Positions 44,425 through 54,486 of a stretch of 64,000 nt of DNA are shown here, piece by piece. Numbering within the stretch: position 1 is the first letter of the stretch; the number at the start of each line of letters is the position of its first letter. The notes below the pieces were generated by a model. That model worked only from the letters and a program-made list of their open reading frames with translations, was not told the DNA's origin and ran no database searches. The stretch spans positions 27,521,927 to 27,585,926 of the forward strand of contig CM051030.1 of assembly GCA_027627225.1 (NCBI GenBank), read 5' to 3'. Position numbers and translations under genes: made by a program. This DNA is from Congeria kusceri. Taxonomy: Eukaryota; Mollusca; Bivalvia; Myida; Dreissenidae.

Positions 44425-44580
44425 AATTAATAAGAAATAATCTGCAAAGCCGTGCTGGAAGTGGTTATTGGCACAATAAACTAGCACGAGGGCTATAGGC
44501 CGCGTGCTAATACAGGTTTGGAGTGGCAATAACCACTTCCGGCATGGCTTTGCCAGAGTGTTTATTATATACCACCGCTA
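44425..44580. mobile_element. Palindromic ~150-bp element (CACGAGGGC core), second copy of type
   Basis: The left arm GCAAAGCCGTGCTGGAAGTG plus GTTATTG pairs with the right arm CAATAACCACTTCCGGCATG plus GCTTTGC. Between them TAGCACGAGGGC pairs across GCGTGCTA. Same construction and central CACGAGGGC as 16149-16310, but the arms differ in sequence. Confidence 0.68.
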
Positions 44581-45286
44581 TTATCTTTCAAAACATAAAT
44601 AAAACTCGTTTGACTCAAATTTTCAACACGGTAAAGACCGCAGAAAAGCACGCGCGCTCACGTCATTAATATCTAACTTGATAAGTTACTTCCAAAATAT
44701 ACATTTTGTGTTTTCTCGATAGATACCCCGTTAAAGGTTTTTCAGAAAGTAATATAATTACGTTTTTGATTGTGACAAATTATTAATATTGTACACACGT
44801 AAATTAAATTAACTATTAAACTATTATTAAGAAAAATGTGTGATTACATCATTAGGCGCATGTGAGTTTTTGCGAGTTATTTTGCACTCATGCAAATAAC
44901 CGGAACTACCTGTATTGGCACGATAGCTAAAGGTTATTGATTTTTTTCTGTACACATTTGTTATCATTTATAGTAAGGTATATAATAATGTTTTGATATA
45001 TTTGTAAAAGGTTACAATCAAACAATTTTTAGTTTATTTGTGTCTATTTATAAACTAACAGCAAACTTATTTAAACAAAGGTTTTACAGCAAGATTACCG
45101 ATGATGTAATTTTTTAAGATGGCCACATTGTGCATTGAAAAATACCTTATTTAAGAACGAATACTTCACGTTTAAACATAATTTCCAGTTGTTATTTTCG
45201 TGGTTAGATACCAGTAAATAATTGTGTATCCCTCCGTGGTCCATTCGAAAGTAGAGCCTATTACTAAAGAGTTCCTTTTCTTTTCT
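44581..45286. other. AT-rich unassigned sequence
   Basis: No supported feature. Confidence 0.4.
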
Positions 45287-45551
45287 GGGCCCGTATTCAC
45301 CACCTATTCTTAGACTTCAGACTAAAAATAAAGAATATTCTTGAAAGTTTTATGTTCTAAGAGCGCTTTAAATTTTAATCTCACTTGGTAGTCACCCACT
45401 CTATTTGCAGTGTTCTTTATTTTGAATGCTTTGTTAATGCCATAAGCAACATTGATACCCCAGCATATTTGCGAACACAGAAGTATAGTTTCTCGAGTCT
45501 ACGTCTGTTCTAAATTCTTAAGTCTAAGAATGTGTTGGTGAATCCGGACCC
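45287..45551. mobile_element. 265-bp MITE with GGGCCCGTATTCACCA TIR
   Basis: GGGCCCGTATTCACCACCTA then TTCTTAGACTT on the left matches the reverse complement of the right end (GGGTCCGGATTCACCAACAC, ATTCTTAGACTTAAG) over about 32 bp. The GGGYCCG.ATTCAC start is reminiscent of PIF/Harbinger MITEs. Flanking trinucleotides (TCT/TGG) do not match, so the superfamily is open. Confidence 0.75.
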
Positions 45552-46002
45552 TGGTATAAAAGCCATTTAGCAATCTCAGACATGCCTTTTGTGGTTATTT
45601 CTTATATCCCACATGACTTGTGTCTGAAACGTTTTGGTGTATTTCATTGGAGGCTAAGTTAAAAGGTGAACTTTTGGGGTGTGTTTACAGTGGTATGTTC
45701 TTTTGTCTAAATATGACTGCCGAAAACCTGTTTTCTACCGGTGTCTGCATTCAGGCGAGATGCATTTTCTTAGAAGTAACATGACATATCTTTTTTATTG
45801 CATTTTTTGGAAGCGGAAAGATTCATCTTTAACTTTATACCATTATTGCACAATCTGAAATAAAGGAAAGGCTAGAAAAATGCTTGTAAAGTTCGCTGTT
45901 TTATATGAGACCCTATGGGAATGGAATTACTGGTATCTAACTTCTTGAAAAGTTTCAATTTATAGCATGTAATTTAAAGAAAATGTTTGGTTAGTTGTTT
46001 TT
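45552..46002. other. Unassigned sequence
   Basis: No supported feature. Confidence 0.4.
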
Positions 46003-46369
46003 ATGCCCTGGGCATCTTGATGCGGGAGGCATATAGTGATCGTCCCTCCGTCCTTCCATCCGTTCCAAGGTTAAGTAAATTTTACCATTTCGTCTAGCAC
46101 CAACACCACTTAGTACAACACTTGGATACTTACACAGTTGTTGCTTATGACCATTCCTTATCCACCCATATCACCCAACCTCACTTTGACCTTGACCTAA
46201 TTTGGACTTATAATAATTCAAAAGTGCCATTTCTTGGTTAACTAGATTTTACAGTTTTGTCTAGCACCAACACCGCTTACTACAACACTTGGATATTTAC
46301 ACAATTGTTACTTATGACCGTTCCCAATCCACCCATATCACCCACCCTCACTTTGACCTTGACCTAATT

Positions 46370-47314
46370 ACGCCCCCCCTTGGATGAAGTGGGGTTATAT
46401 TGCTTTGCACCTGTCTGTCAGTCGGTCGGTCGGTCTGTCCGTAGACCATTTTGTTTCCGCACCATATCTAGAGAATGCTTTGACCTACGATTATTTAAGT
46501 TGGTATGCTGGTTACTTAGGAGGAAAGGAAGACACCTATTGATTTTGAGATCAACAGGTCAAAGGTCAAGGTCACGGGCTTGTAACATGAGATTCGTTTC
46601 CGCACGATATCTAGAGAACGCTTTGACCTACGATCATTGGAGTTGGTATGCTGGTTACTTGGGAGAAAAGAAAGACGCCTATCAATTTTGAGGTCAACAG
46701 GCCAAAGGTCAAGGTGACAGAGGCTTGTAACATGAAAACTGTTTCCTCTGTAGACCATTTCGTTTCCGCATGATATGTAGAATACGCTTTGTCCTACGAT
46801 CATCCAAGTTAGTATGCTGGTTACTGGGGAGGAAAGGAAAATGCCTATCAATTTTGAGGTCAACAGGTCAAAGGTCAAGGTCACAGGGGCTTGTAACATG
46901 ACAACTGTTTTCTCCGTAGACCGTTTTGTTTCCGCAGGATATCTAGAGATGTTTTGGCCTATTTGATGTTTAAATCAAACAGAAAACAGGTATCCTTATA
47001 TAATAGACTGTAAAAATAAATCCATAATTATACTCTTTCTTTCTTTTAGCTTTATATTTACTTTCTAAAGCGTCAACTGTAATTTCCTCCCCATGTGTTA
47101 ATGTGCACATACAATATTAAATAAATCTCTTAACAATTGCACATATTGACGACTTGGCTGCAAGTCGGGGGGCATACATGTTTTACAAACATCTCTTGTT
47201 TCCTTCCCATGTGTTAATGTGCACATACATGTACAATATTTAAAAAATCTGTTGCACATATTGACGACTTGGCTGCAAGTCAGGGGGCATACATGTTTTA
47301 CAAACATCTCTTGT
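46370..47314 (+). mobile_element. Nested HINE-like element, third family
   Basis: The 5' end ACGCCCCCCTTGGATGAAGT is followed by TTTGCACCTGTCTGTCAGTC, then four units of ~145-165 bp with TTTCCGCACCATATCTAGAG and AGGTCAAAGGTCAAGGTCA. The 3' part is duplicated (47080-47200 and 47201-47315): GGGGGCATACATGTTTTACA, a hairpin ATGTTTTACAAACAT, then CTCTTGT. The host unit is cut at CCTAATT and resumes TTGCTCTTAGAATAATTC, matching the uncut unit at 46198-46220. Confidence 0.65.
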
Positions 47315-47499
47315 TTGCTCTTAGAATAATTCAAATGGACTGTTTCTTGGTTAACTACATTTTACCATTTGTCTTGCACCACCACCACTTGCTACAGCAC
47401 TTAGATACTTACACAGTTGTAGCTTATGACCATCCCCAATCCACCCATATCACCCAACCTCACCTTGACCTTGAACTAATTTGGACAGGCTATGTGTAA

Positions 47500-49330
47500 T
47501 CGCATCGTCCGTCCGGCTGTCCGTCTATCCCTCACGCTTCTTATGCAGAGCTTATCAATTAGTATTGAAGGGATTTAACTGAAACTTCATATAATGAAAG
47601 AGGACAATGAGAGGAAGTGCAGAGTACAAAGACCACAACTCTATTTTCAGTATTGACAGAGTTATTGCCCTTTGTTTAATTTTCTTGAGCGGAGCATATC
47701 TCCATTAGTATTGAAGGGATTCAAATGAAACTTCATGTAATGATAGAGGACCATGAGAGGAATAGCAGAGCACCAGGACCACAACTCTTTCTTCAATATT
47801 TGTGGAGTTATTGCCCTTTGTTTTATTTGCTTATGTGAAGCATTAATTTTCTTGTGCGGAGCATAACTCCAATAGTATTGAAGGGATTCAAATGAAACTT
47901 CATATAAGATAGAGGACAATGAGAGGAAGTGCAGAGCACAAGGACCATAACTCTTTCTTCAATATTTATGGAGTTATTGCCCTTTGTTTGATTTTCTTGT
48001 GCGGAGCATAACTCCAATAGTATTGAAGGGATTCAAATGAAACTTCATATATTAATAAGAGGACGATGAAAAAGGAAGTGCAAAGCACAAGGACCACAAT
48101 TCTTTCTCCAATAACACTTTCTTCAATATTTACAGAGTTATTGCCATCTGTTTAATTCCTTATGTGAAGCATTAATTTTCTTGTGCGGAGCATTACTCCA
48201 ATAGTATTGAAGGGATTCAAATGAAACTTCATATACTGATAGAGGACAATGAGATGAAGTGCAGAGCACAATGACCATAACTTTTTCTTCAATATTTACG
48301 GGTTTATTGCCCTTTATTTATATGTTTTCTTGTGCGGAGCACAACTCCATTAATATAGAAGGGATTCAAATGAAACTTCATATCATTATAGAGGACAATG
48401 AGAGAAAGTGCATAGCACAAAGACCACAACTCTTTATCTAATATTTACGGAGTTATTGCCGTTTGTTTTATTTTCTTGTTGGAAGCACAACTTCATTAGT
48501 ATTGAAGGGATTCAAATGAAACTTCATATTATGATTGAGGTCAATGAGAGGAAGTGCAGAGCACAAGGATCACAACTCTTTTCTCACTATTAATGGAGTT
48601 ATTGCCCTTTGTTTTATTTTTCTTGTGTAAAGCATTAATTTTCTTGTGGGGAGCATACTACCATTAGTATCGAAGGATTGAAAAGAAACTTCATAGAATG
48701 GTAGTGGACAATGAGAGGAACTGCAGAGTACAAGGATTTGTACTGTTTGTTCAATATTACGGAGTTATTGCCGTTTGTTTAATTTTCTTGTGCGGAGCAT
48801 AACTCCACATTTATTGAAGGAATTCAAATGAAACTTCATTTAATGATAGAGGACAATGAGAGGAAGTGCAGAGTTCAAGGACCACAATCTTTCTTCAATA
48901 TTTATGGAGTTATTACCCTTTGTTTATTTGTTTGTGCAGAGCATAGCTCCATTAGTATTGACAGGATTTTAAATAAAACCACATAAATTGATAGAGGACG
49001 TTGAGGGGAAGTGCAGAGTACAAGGACCATAACTAATTCTTCAATATTTGCAGAGTTATTGCCCTTTGTTTTTTGTGTGCAGATAATTACTACCCTAGTA
49101 TTGAAGGGATTTAAAATACACCACATATATTGATAGAGGACATTGAGAGGAAGAGCAGAGTATAAGGACCAAAACTCTTTCTTCAATAGGTATGGAGTTA
49201 TTGCCCTTCAGTTAATTTTCTAGTGCAGTGCTTAACTCCATTAGTATTGAAGTGATTTAAAATAAAACCACATATATTGATAGAAGATGTTGACAGGAAG
49301 TGCAGAGTACAAGGACCATTACTCTTTTTG
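47500..49330 (+). repeat. ~145-bp satellite array, about twelve units
   Basis: Landmarks GTATTGAAGGGATTCAAATG, GAAACTTCATAT, AGAGGACAATGAGAGGAAGT and TATTTATGGAGTTATTGCCC recur with spacings mostly of 140-150 bp. A few units carry ~20-40 extra bases around GAAGCATTAATTTTCTTGTG. Frames in these units are satellite by-products. Confidence 0.88.
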
Positions 49331-49431
49331 TAGGAAGTAGATTTTTGACAACATGTAACTGACATTGTGTTGCCTTCCTCTGAATAGCATATGCTTCGGG
49401 GGCATACGTCACATCCTGTGACAAGTCTTGT

Positions 49432-50812
49432 TCCATTCTTTATTGCATGCAGTAGTAAACAACTTACTGTATACATTTTTGAGTGAAAATAGAGGATATT
49501 TGTTGGTTTCGGTAGAATATTGATTTTATGGTCAATAAAACAGTTATCAAACACCGAAACAGCATGTTGAATACTATTAAAATAGTTTAATCATTTAATA
49601 ACTCATCTGTACAATTTAACTGCAAAATTCAATCAAATATTTGTAAAAACAGTCACCCCTAGCAGACAAAGGTATAAGACTGAAAATCCTGACCGAGTCC
49701 TGCGTGTTCCTAGGTAGTTTTGGAATGTCGTGCATTGTCTTCAGTTTAAAAATCAGTCTTAGCTGGTTTTTGAACATGATCAAAAACCTCCAGACTGGAG
49801 GCAAGATTCTTATATAGTCTTGCGTGAACCTGCTTAGGACGTCGAATGTTATGTCCTGCGTCGTCTTAGAGAAATTTGACATCAGCGAAGTCGTACGTCA
49901 ACGTGACTTAGGTCCTACGTAGACCTGCATGAACGTGCGTGATTGTACGACGGTGCAAGACAGAGCTCCTGTGTCGACGTACGATGCACTTTGTTGTTGT
50001 GCGTCGACTCAGGAATGTTTTAGGTCATGTATGACTGACTTACGGCTACGCAGGTTACCAACGTTATATACTTCATTGCTGAAAAATATTCTTACAACGT
50101 CAGAAGACATGTTGCTTGGAATGTAATATTCAACCTTTCGCTGTCGCGCTATGGACTGATAATCAGACAGTTCAATAAACCATCAGAAATTTGATCGTAT
50201 ATAACTGTCTACAGTTTAAAATAATCTTATATGGATACTAGTTACATATTTAGCGGAGCCTTATACCCTCCCAACTTAGAAGTCAATAGTGCTGATTTGT
50301 TTGGCATTTCATCAAGGGCACTGGTTCAAAACATTCGTGGCTTATTGTAGCGCTGCCACAATTTTTCCAAAACGTAGGACAATCCTAGTGCCATCGTATC
50401 TCAATCTGGCTTATTCTTACAGCCATCGTAGAGGCATTTGTGGCCTTTCATGTTTAATCGTGATAAATTGTGACTGATTTTATGACATATATGTTGCAAG
50501 TCTGTAGTGTGTTATGATACGTTTTGCTTCGTATATGGTACGGATTTCTGCGCTTGCCATACGGTTCAGTTACGATTCCAGTACTGAGTAGGATCTTCAG
50601 AGACAGCTATCATGACTACTCATGAATATACACAATGGACCGAGACAACGCGAAGATTTTGTTGCGTTGCTTGTACGGTTTATCGTGGTGTTACTACGCA
50701 CTCACTACGTTTGCCTACGTTGGTGTAACTATTATGCATAAGGCATCGTGATGTCCAAATCGCCTTGAAGCGTAGAGAAGCGTGAGAATTATTGGCTGCT
50801 CGTAGGTCTTCT
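49432..50812. other. Region with CpG/TACG-rich clusters, no recognised gene
   Basis: 49560-49620 is AT-rich. From about 49690 to 50080 and 50500 to 50790 the sequence is unusually dense in CGT/ACG words (for example GGTCCTACGTAGACC, GTCGTACGTCAACGTGACTT), separated by ordinary AT-rich DNA. Could be the two arms of an unrecognised element; no TIR was found. Frames at 49929-50126 and 50289-50477 look incidental. Confidence 0.4.
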
Positions 50813-50990
50813 TTAAAGATGTTCGCAACAATTTTTTCCATATTTTTTCCAAGGACTGATTTTCTTAACAATTTGCACAAACATATGTCAATTAATCCTA
50901 AAACTAAAACAGTCTTAAAAAATAGGGGTCACCGGCCTTGTTCCGGAAATATTGTGGTTTAAATACGGTACCTGTCCAAGCCTTTTTAGC
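50813..50990 (-). repeat. Dispersed repeat with an unoccupied HINE target
   Basis: On the minus strand this reads GACAGGTACC-like sequence, then AGGCCGGTGACCCCTA, TTTTTTAAGACTG, TTTAGTTTTAGGAT and TTTGTGCAAATT. It is the empty-site paralogue of the sequence surrounding the element at 60067-61009. Another related copy is at 58150-58290. Confidence 0.8.
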
Positions 50991-51642
50991 TCACCTGAGC
51001 ACAACGTGCTCATGGTGAGCTTTTAGGATCGCCTTTTGTCCGTCGTCCGTCGTGTGTCAACATTTTCATTCAAAGAACATCTCCTCCTAAACCGCTGGAC
51101 AGATTTTCACCAAACTTCACAGGAATGATCCTTGGGTGACCCTCTTTCAAATTTGTTCAAATTGTTCCGGTCTGCTGCATATGTAGGTCACAAAAGCTAA
51201 AAATAGATTTAAAAACTGAAAACTTTAAAAATCTTCTCTGAAACCACAAGGCTTAGAGCTTTCATATTTGATATGTGACATCCTCTAGTGACACTCTACA
51301 AAGATTGTTCAAATGATGCCCCTGGGGTCAAAACTGGCCACGCCCCGGGGGTCACATGGTTTATATAGACTTGTATAGCAAAATGACTTTTCAAATCTTC
51401 TTCTCTGAAACTGCAAGGCCTAGAGGTTTCATATTTGGTATGTAACATTTTTAAGTGGTCCTCTACAAAGATTGTTCAAATGATGCCCCTGGGGTCAAAA
51501 CTGGCCACACCTCGGGGGTCACATGGTTTATATAGACCTGAAGAGCGAAATGACTTTAAAATCTTCTCCTCTGGAACCGCAAGGCCCAGAGGTTTCATAT
51601 TTGGTATGTAACATTGTATAGTGGCCCTCTACAAAGATTGTT

Positions 51643-54017
51643 AGCTCACCTGAGCACAACGTGCTCATGGTGAGCTTTTAGGATCGCCTTTTGTCTGTCA
51701 TCCGTCGTCCGTTGTGGGTCGTGCGTCGTGTGTCAACATTTTCATTCAAAGAACATCTCCTTGCGAACCACTTTGCAGATTTTCCGCTGCATATGTAGGT
51801 CACCAGAGCTAAAAATAGATTTAAAAACTGAAAACTTTAAAAATCTTCTTCTTTGAAACCACAAGGCTTGGAGCTTTCATATTTGATATCTGACATCCTC
51901 TAGTGGTCCTCTACAAAGATTGTGTAAATTATGTCCATGGGGTCAAAACTGGCCACGCCCCGGGGGTCACATGGTTTATATAGACTTGTATAGCAAAATG
52001 ACTTTAAAAATCTCCTCTGAAACTGCAAGGCCCAGAGGTTTCATATTTGGTATGTAACATTGTATAGTGGTGTGCTCTACAAAGATTGTTCAAATGATGC
52101 CCCTGGGGTCAAAACTGGCCACACCCCGTTGCTCAAATGGTTTATAAAATTATATAGACTTAAATAGCAAAATGACTTTAAAAATCTTCTTCTCTGAAAT
52201 CGCCAGGCCTAGAGGTTTCATATTTGGTATGTAATATTGTTTAGTGGTCCTCTACAAATATTGTTCAAATGATGCCCCTTGGGTCAAAACTGGCCACATA
52301 CCGGGGGTCACATGGTTTATATAGTCTTGAATAGCAAAATGACTTCAAATATCTTCTCCTCTGAAACCGCAAGGCCCAGAGGTCTCATATTTGGTATGTA
52401 ACATTGTATAGTGGTCCTCTACAAAGATTGTTCAAATGATGTCCCTGGGGTCAAAACTTGCCACACCCCGTGGCTCACATGGTTTATATAGACTTAAATA
52501 GCAAAATGACTTTAAAAATCTTCTTCACTGAAATTGCAAGGCCTAGAAGTTTCATATTTGGTATGTAACATTGTATAGTTGTCCTCTACAAAGATTGTTC
52601 AAATGATGCCATTGGGGTAAAAACTGACCACATCCCAGGGGTCACATGGTTGTTATAGACTTGAATAGCAAAATGACTTTTAAAATCTTCTCCTCTGAAG
52701 CCGCAAGGCCCACAGGTTTCATATTTGGTATGTAACATTGTATAGTGGTCCTCTACAAAGATTGTTCAAGTGGTGTCCCCGGGGTCAAAACTGGCCATAC
52801 CCCGGGGTTCACATGGTTTATATAGACTTTAATAGCAAAATGACTTTAAAAATTTTCTCCTCTGAAAGCAATATTGTGTAGTGGTCCTCTATGAAGATTG
52901 TTCAAATGATGCCCCTGGGGTCTAAGCTGGGCACACCTCGGGGCTCACACGGTTTATATAGACGTAAATGGCAAAATGATGTAAAAATTCTTCTCTGAAA
53001 CCACAAGGCCCCAGAGGTTTCATATTTGGTTAAAACATTATATCGAGACCTCAATTGGGATTGCATATGGGATGGGTGGGGTCAAGGTCACTGTTAGTAA
53101 TAATAGAAAAACGGTTTCCGCATAATAACTTAGATCGCATTGAGATATTTTAAAGAAACTTAATACATAGATGCCTTATATTGGCACCTCGTATGGGATT
53201 GCATATGGGGTTGGAGGGGTCAAGGTCAAGATCACTGTTACTAAAAATAGAAAACGGTTTCCGCTCAATATATTGAGAACGCATTGAGATATTTTCATGA
53301 AACTTTATACATAAATACATTATTTTGAGACCTCGATTGGGATCGCATATGGGGTGGGTGGGGTCAAGGTGAAGGTCACCGTTATTAAATATAGAAAAAT
53401 GTTTTCCGCTAAATATTTACTTTTATTTAGAGAACACACTGGGTGTCACATGGTTTATATAGACTTAAATAGCTAAATGACTTTGAAAATGTTTTACTCT
53501 GAAACCGCAACCCCCAGAGGTTTGGTATTTGGTTAGTAACATTGTAAAGGGGTCCTCTACAAAGATTGTTCAAATGATGCCCATGGGTTCAAAACTGGCC
53601 CTGACCCCACTTAAATAGCAAAATTACTTCAAAAATCTTCTTTAGAACCGTAAGGCCCAGTTGTTTCATATTTGGTTTGTGGCATCCTCTAGTGGTCCTC
53701 TACAAAGATTGTTTAAATGATGCCCCTGGTGCCAAAACTGGCTATGCCCCGGGGGTTGCATTGTTTATATAGACTTAAATAGCAAAATGACTTCAAAAAT
53801 CTTGTCCTATGAAACAGTGAGGCCCAGCAGTTTTATATTTGGTATGGAATATTGTATAGTGGTCCTCTACAAAGATTGTTCAAATGATGCCCCTGGAGTA
53901 GAAAGTGGCCACTCCCTGTGGGTCACATGTTTTATAGTCTATAAAAATGTCCTGAAACTGCAAGACCCAGATCTTTTATACTCATTTAGGTGGTTTAGTG
54001 CCATTTGGCCCTCTTGT
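51643..54017 (+). mobile_element. HINE/pearl-like element nested in the preceding one
   Basis: A second complete 5' end AGCTCACCTGAGCACAACGT starts inside a satellite unit, right after AAAGATTGTT. An additional 3' end GTGCCATTTGGCCCTCTTGT (about 53998-54017) lies just before the outer one, as nesting predicts. Units are of the same satellite, so the internal boundary of host and guest is hard to follow. Confidence 0.65.
53040..53440 (+). repeat. Second satellite type (~140 bp) within HINE core
   Basis: Units with TTGGGATTGCATATGGGATG, GGTGGGGTCAAGGTCAC, AAAACGGTTTCCGC and GCATTGAGATATTTT alternate with the 165-bp type. The same block occurs at 56190-56900 (+) and, degenerate, at 31230-31450 (-). 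Confidence 0.8.
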
Positions 54018-54080
54018 TATAAGCCATTATGATGCCTTAAACTCAGGTGAGCGACCTAGGGCCATCATGGCCCTCTTGTT

Positions 54081-54486
54081 ATGGATCTTTTTAGATCTTT
54101 ATAGATTAGCGAAAACAGGTTGGTTGGGCGGGCGTTGCAATGTTGTTAACAATTTGCGTTAAACTTTCGTATTTCTGTAAAATTTTCTGAAGTTCTTGGT
54201 CAATCGTCATGAAACTTTACAGAAATGTTCCTTGGATGGTCATCTATCAAATCTGTGAAAATGGTTCCGGTTCATTGCACAAGATGGCCACCAGAACTAA
54301 CAATAGAATTATGTCTAAATGCCATTTCTTCTAAACCTATGTCTAGATTTTCAAATAATTTTACACAAATGTTCGTTTAGTGTTCCTCTACCAAACTTAT
54401 TCAAATGTTCCGCCTCACTGCACAAAATGGCCACTAGAGCTAAAAATAGAATTTGCGTTAAGGTTTTGTATTCCTGTCATATTTTT
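54081..54486 (+). repeat. Related repeat units between elements
   Basis: Two units share AATTTGCGTTAA(A/G)(C/G)TTT(C/T)GTATT and GCACAA(G/A)ATGGCCAC(C/T)AGA(A/G)CTAA. They resemble leader sequence of the neighbouring elements but are not bounded by a recognisable terminus. Confidence 0.5.

Larger units (their letters stand above)
46003..49431 (+). mobile_element. HINE-like element, second family (ATGCCC...GGGGGCATAC)
   Basis: The 5' end ATGCCCTGGGCATCTTGATG (with GGAGGCATA close by) is mirrored by a sub-terminal GGGGGCATAC at 49398-49407, followed by a GTCACATCCTGTGAC hairpin and AAGTCTTGT. The core begins with ~165-bp units (TCTAGCACCAACACC at 46094 and 46259; resuming at 47318) and continues with a long ~145-bp array. 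A different element (46370-47314) is nested in it. A second leader (TCGTCCGTCCGGCTGTCCGT, about 47505) suggests that more than one element may be merged here. Confidence 0.6.
50998..54079 (+). mobile_element. HINE/pearl-like element (first family) with nested copy
   Basis: Starts AGCTCACCTGAGCACAACGT, followed by GTGCTCATGGTGAGCT completing the 5' hairpin. Then come a leader with CCGTCGTCCGTCGTG and AACCGCTGGACAGATTTTCA, ~165-bp units, three ~140-bp units of a second satellite (53040-53440), and the 3' end ACTCAGGTGAGCGACC, an AGGGCCATCATGGCCCT palindrome (54058-54074) and CTTGT. CTCAGGTGAG is the complement of the 5' CTCACCTGAG, giving the asymmetric inverted repeat expected of Helentron relatives. 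Confidence 0.85.

Noticed and set aside
46516..46899. 127-codon minus-strand frame with PVTLTFDLL repeats
   Set aside because: Antisense reading of satellite units; the peptide repeat mirrors the DNA repeat.
47662..49186. Several minus-strand frames of 64-94 codons
   Set aside because: Satellite by-products repeating the same peptide fragments unit by unit.
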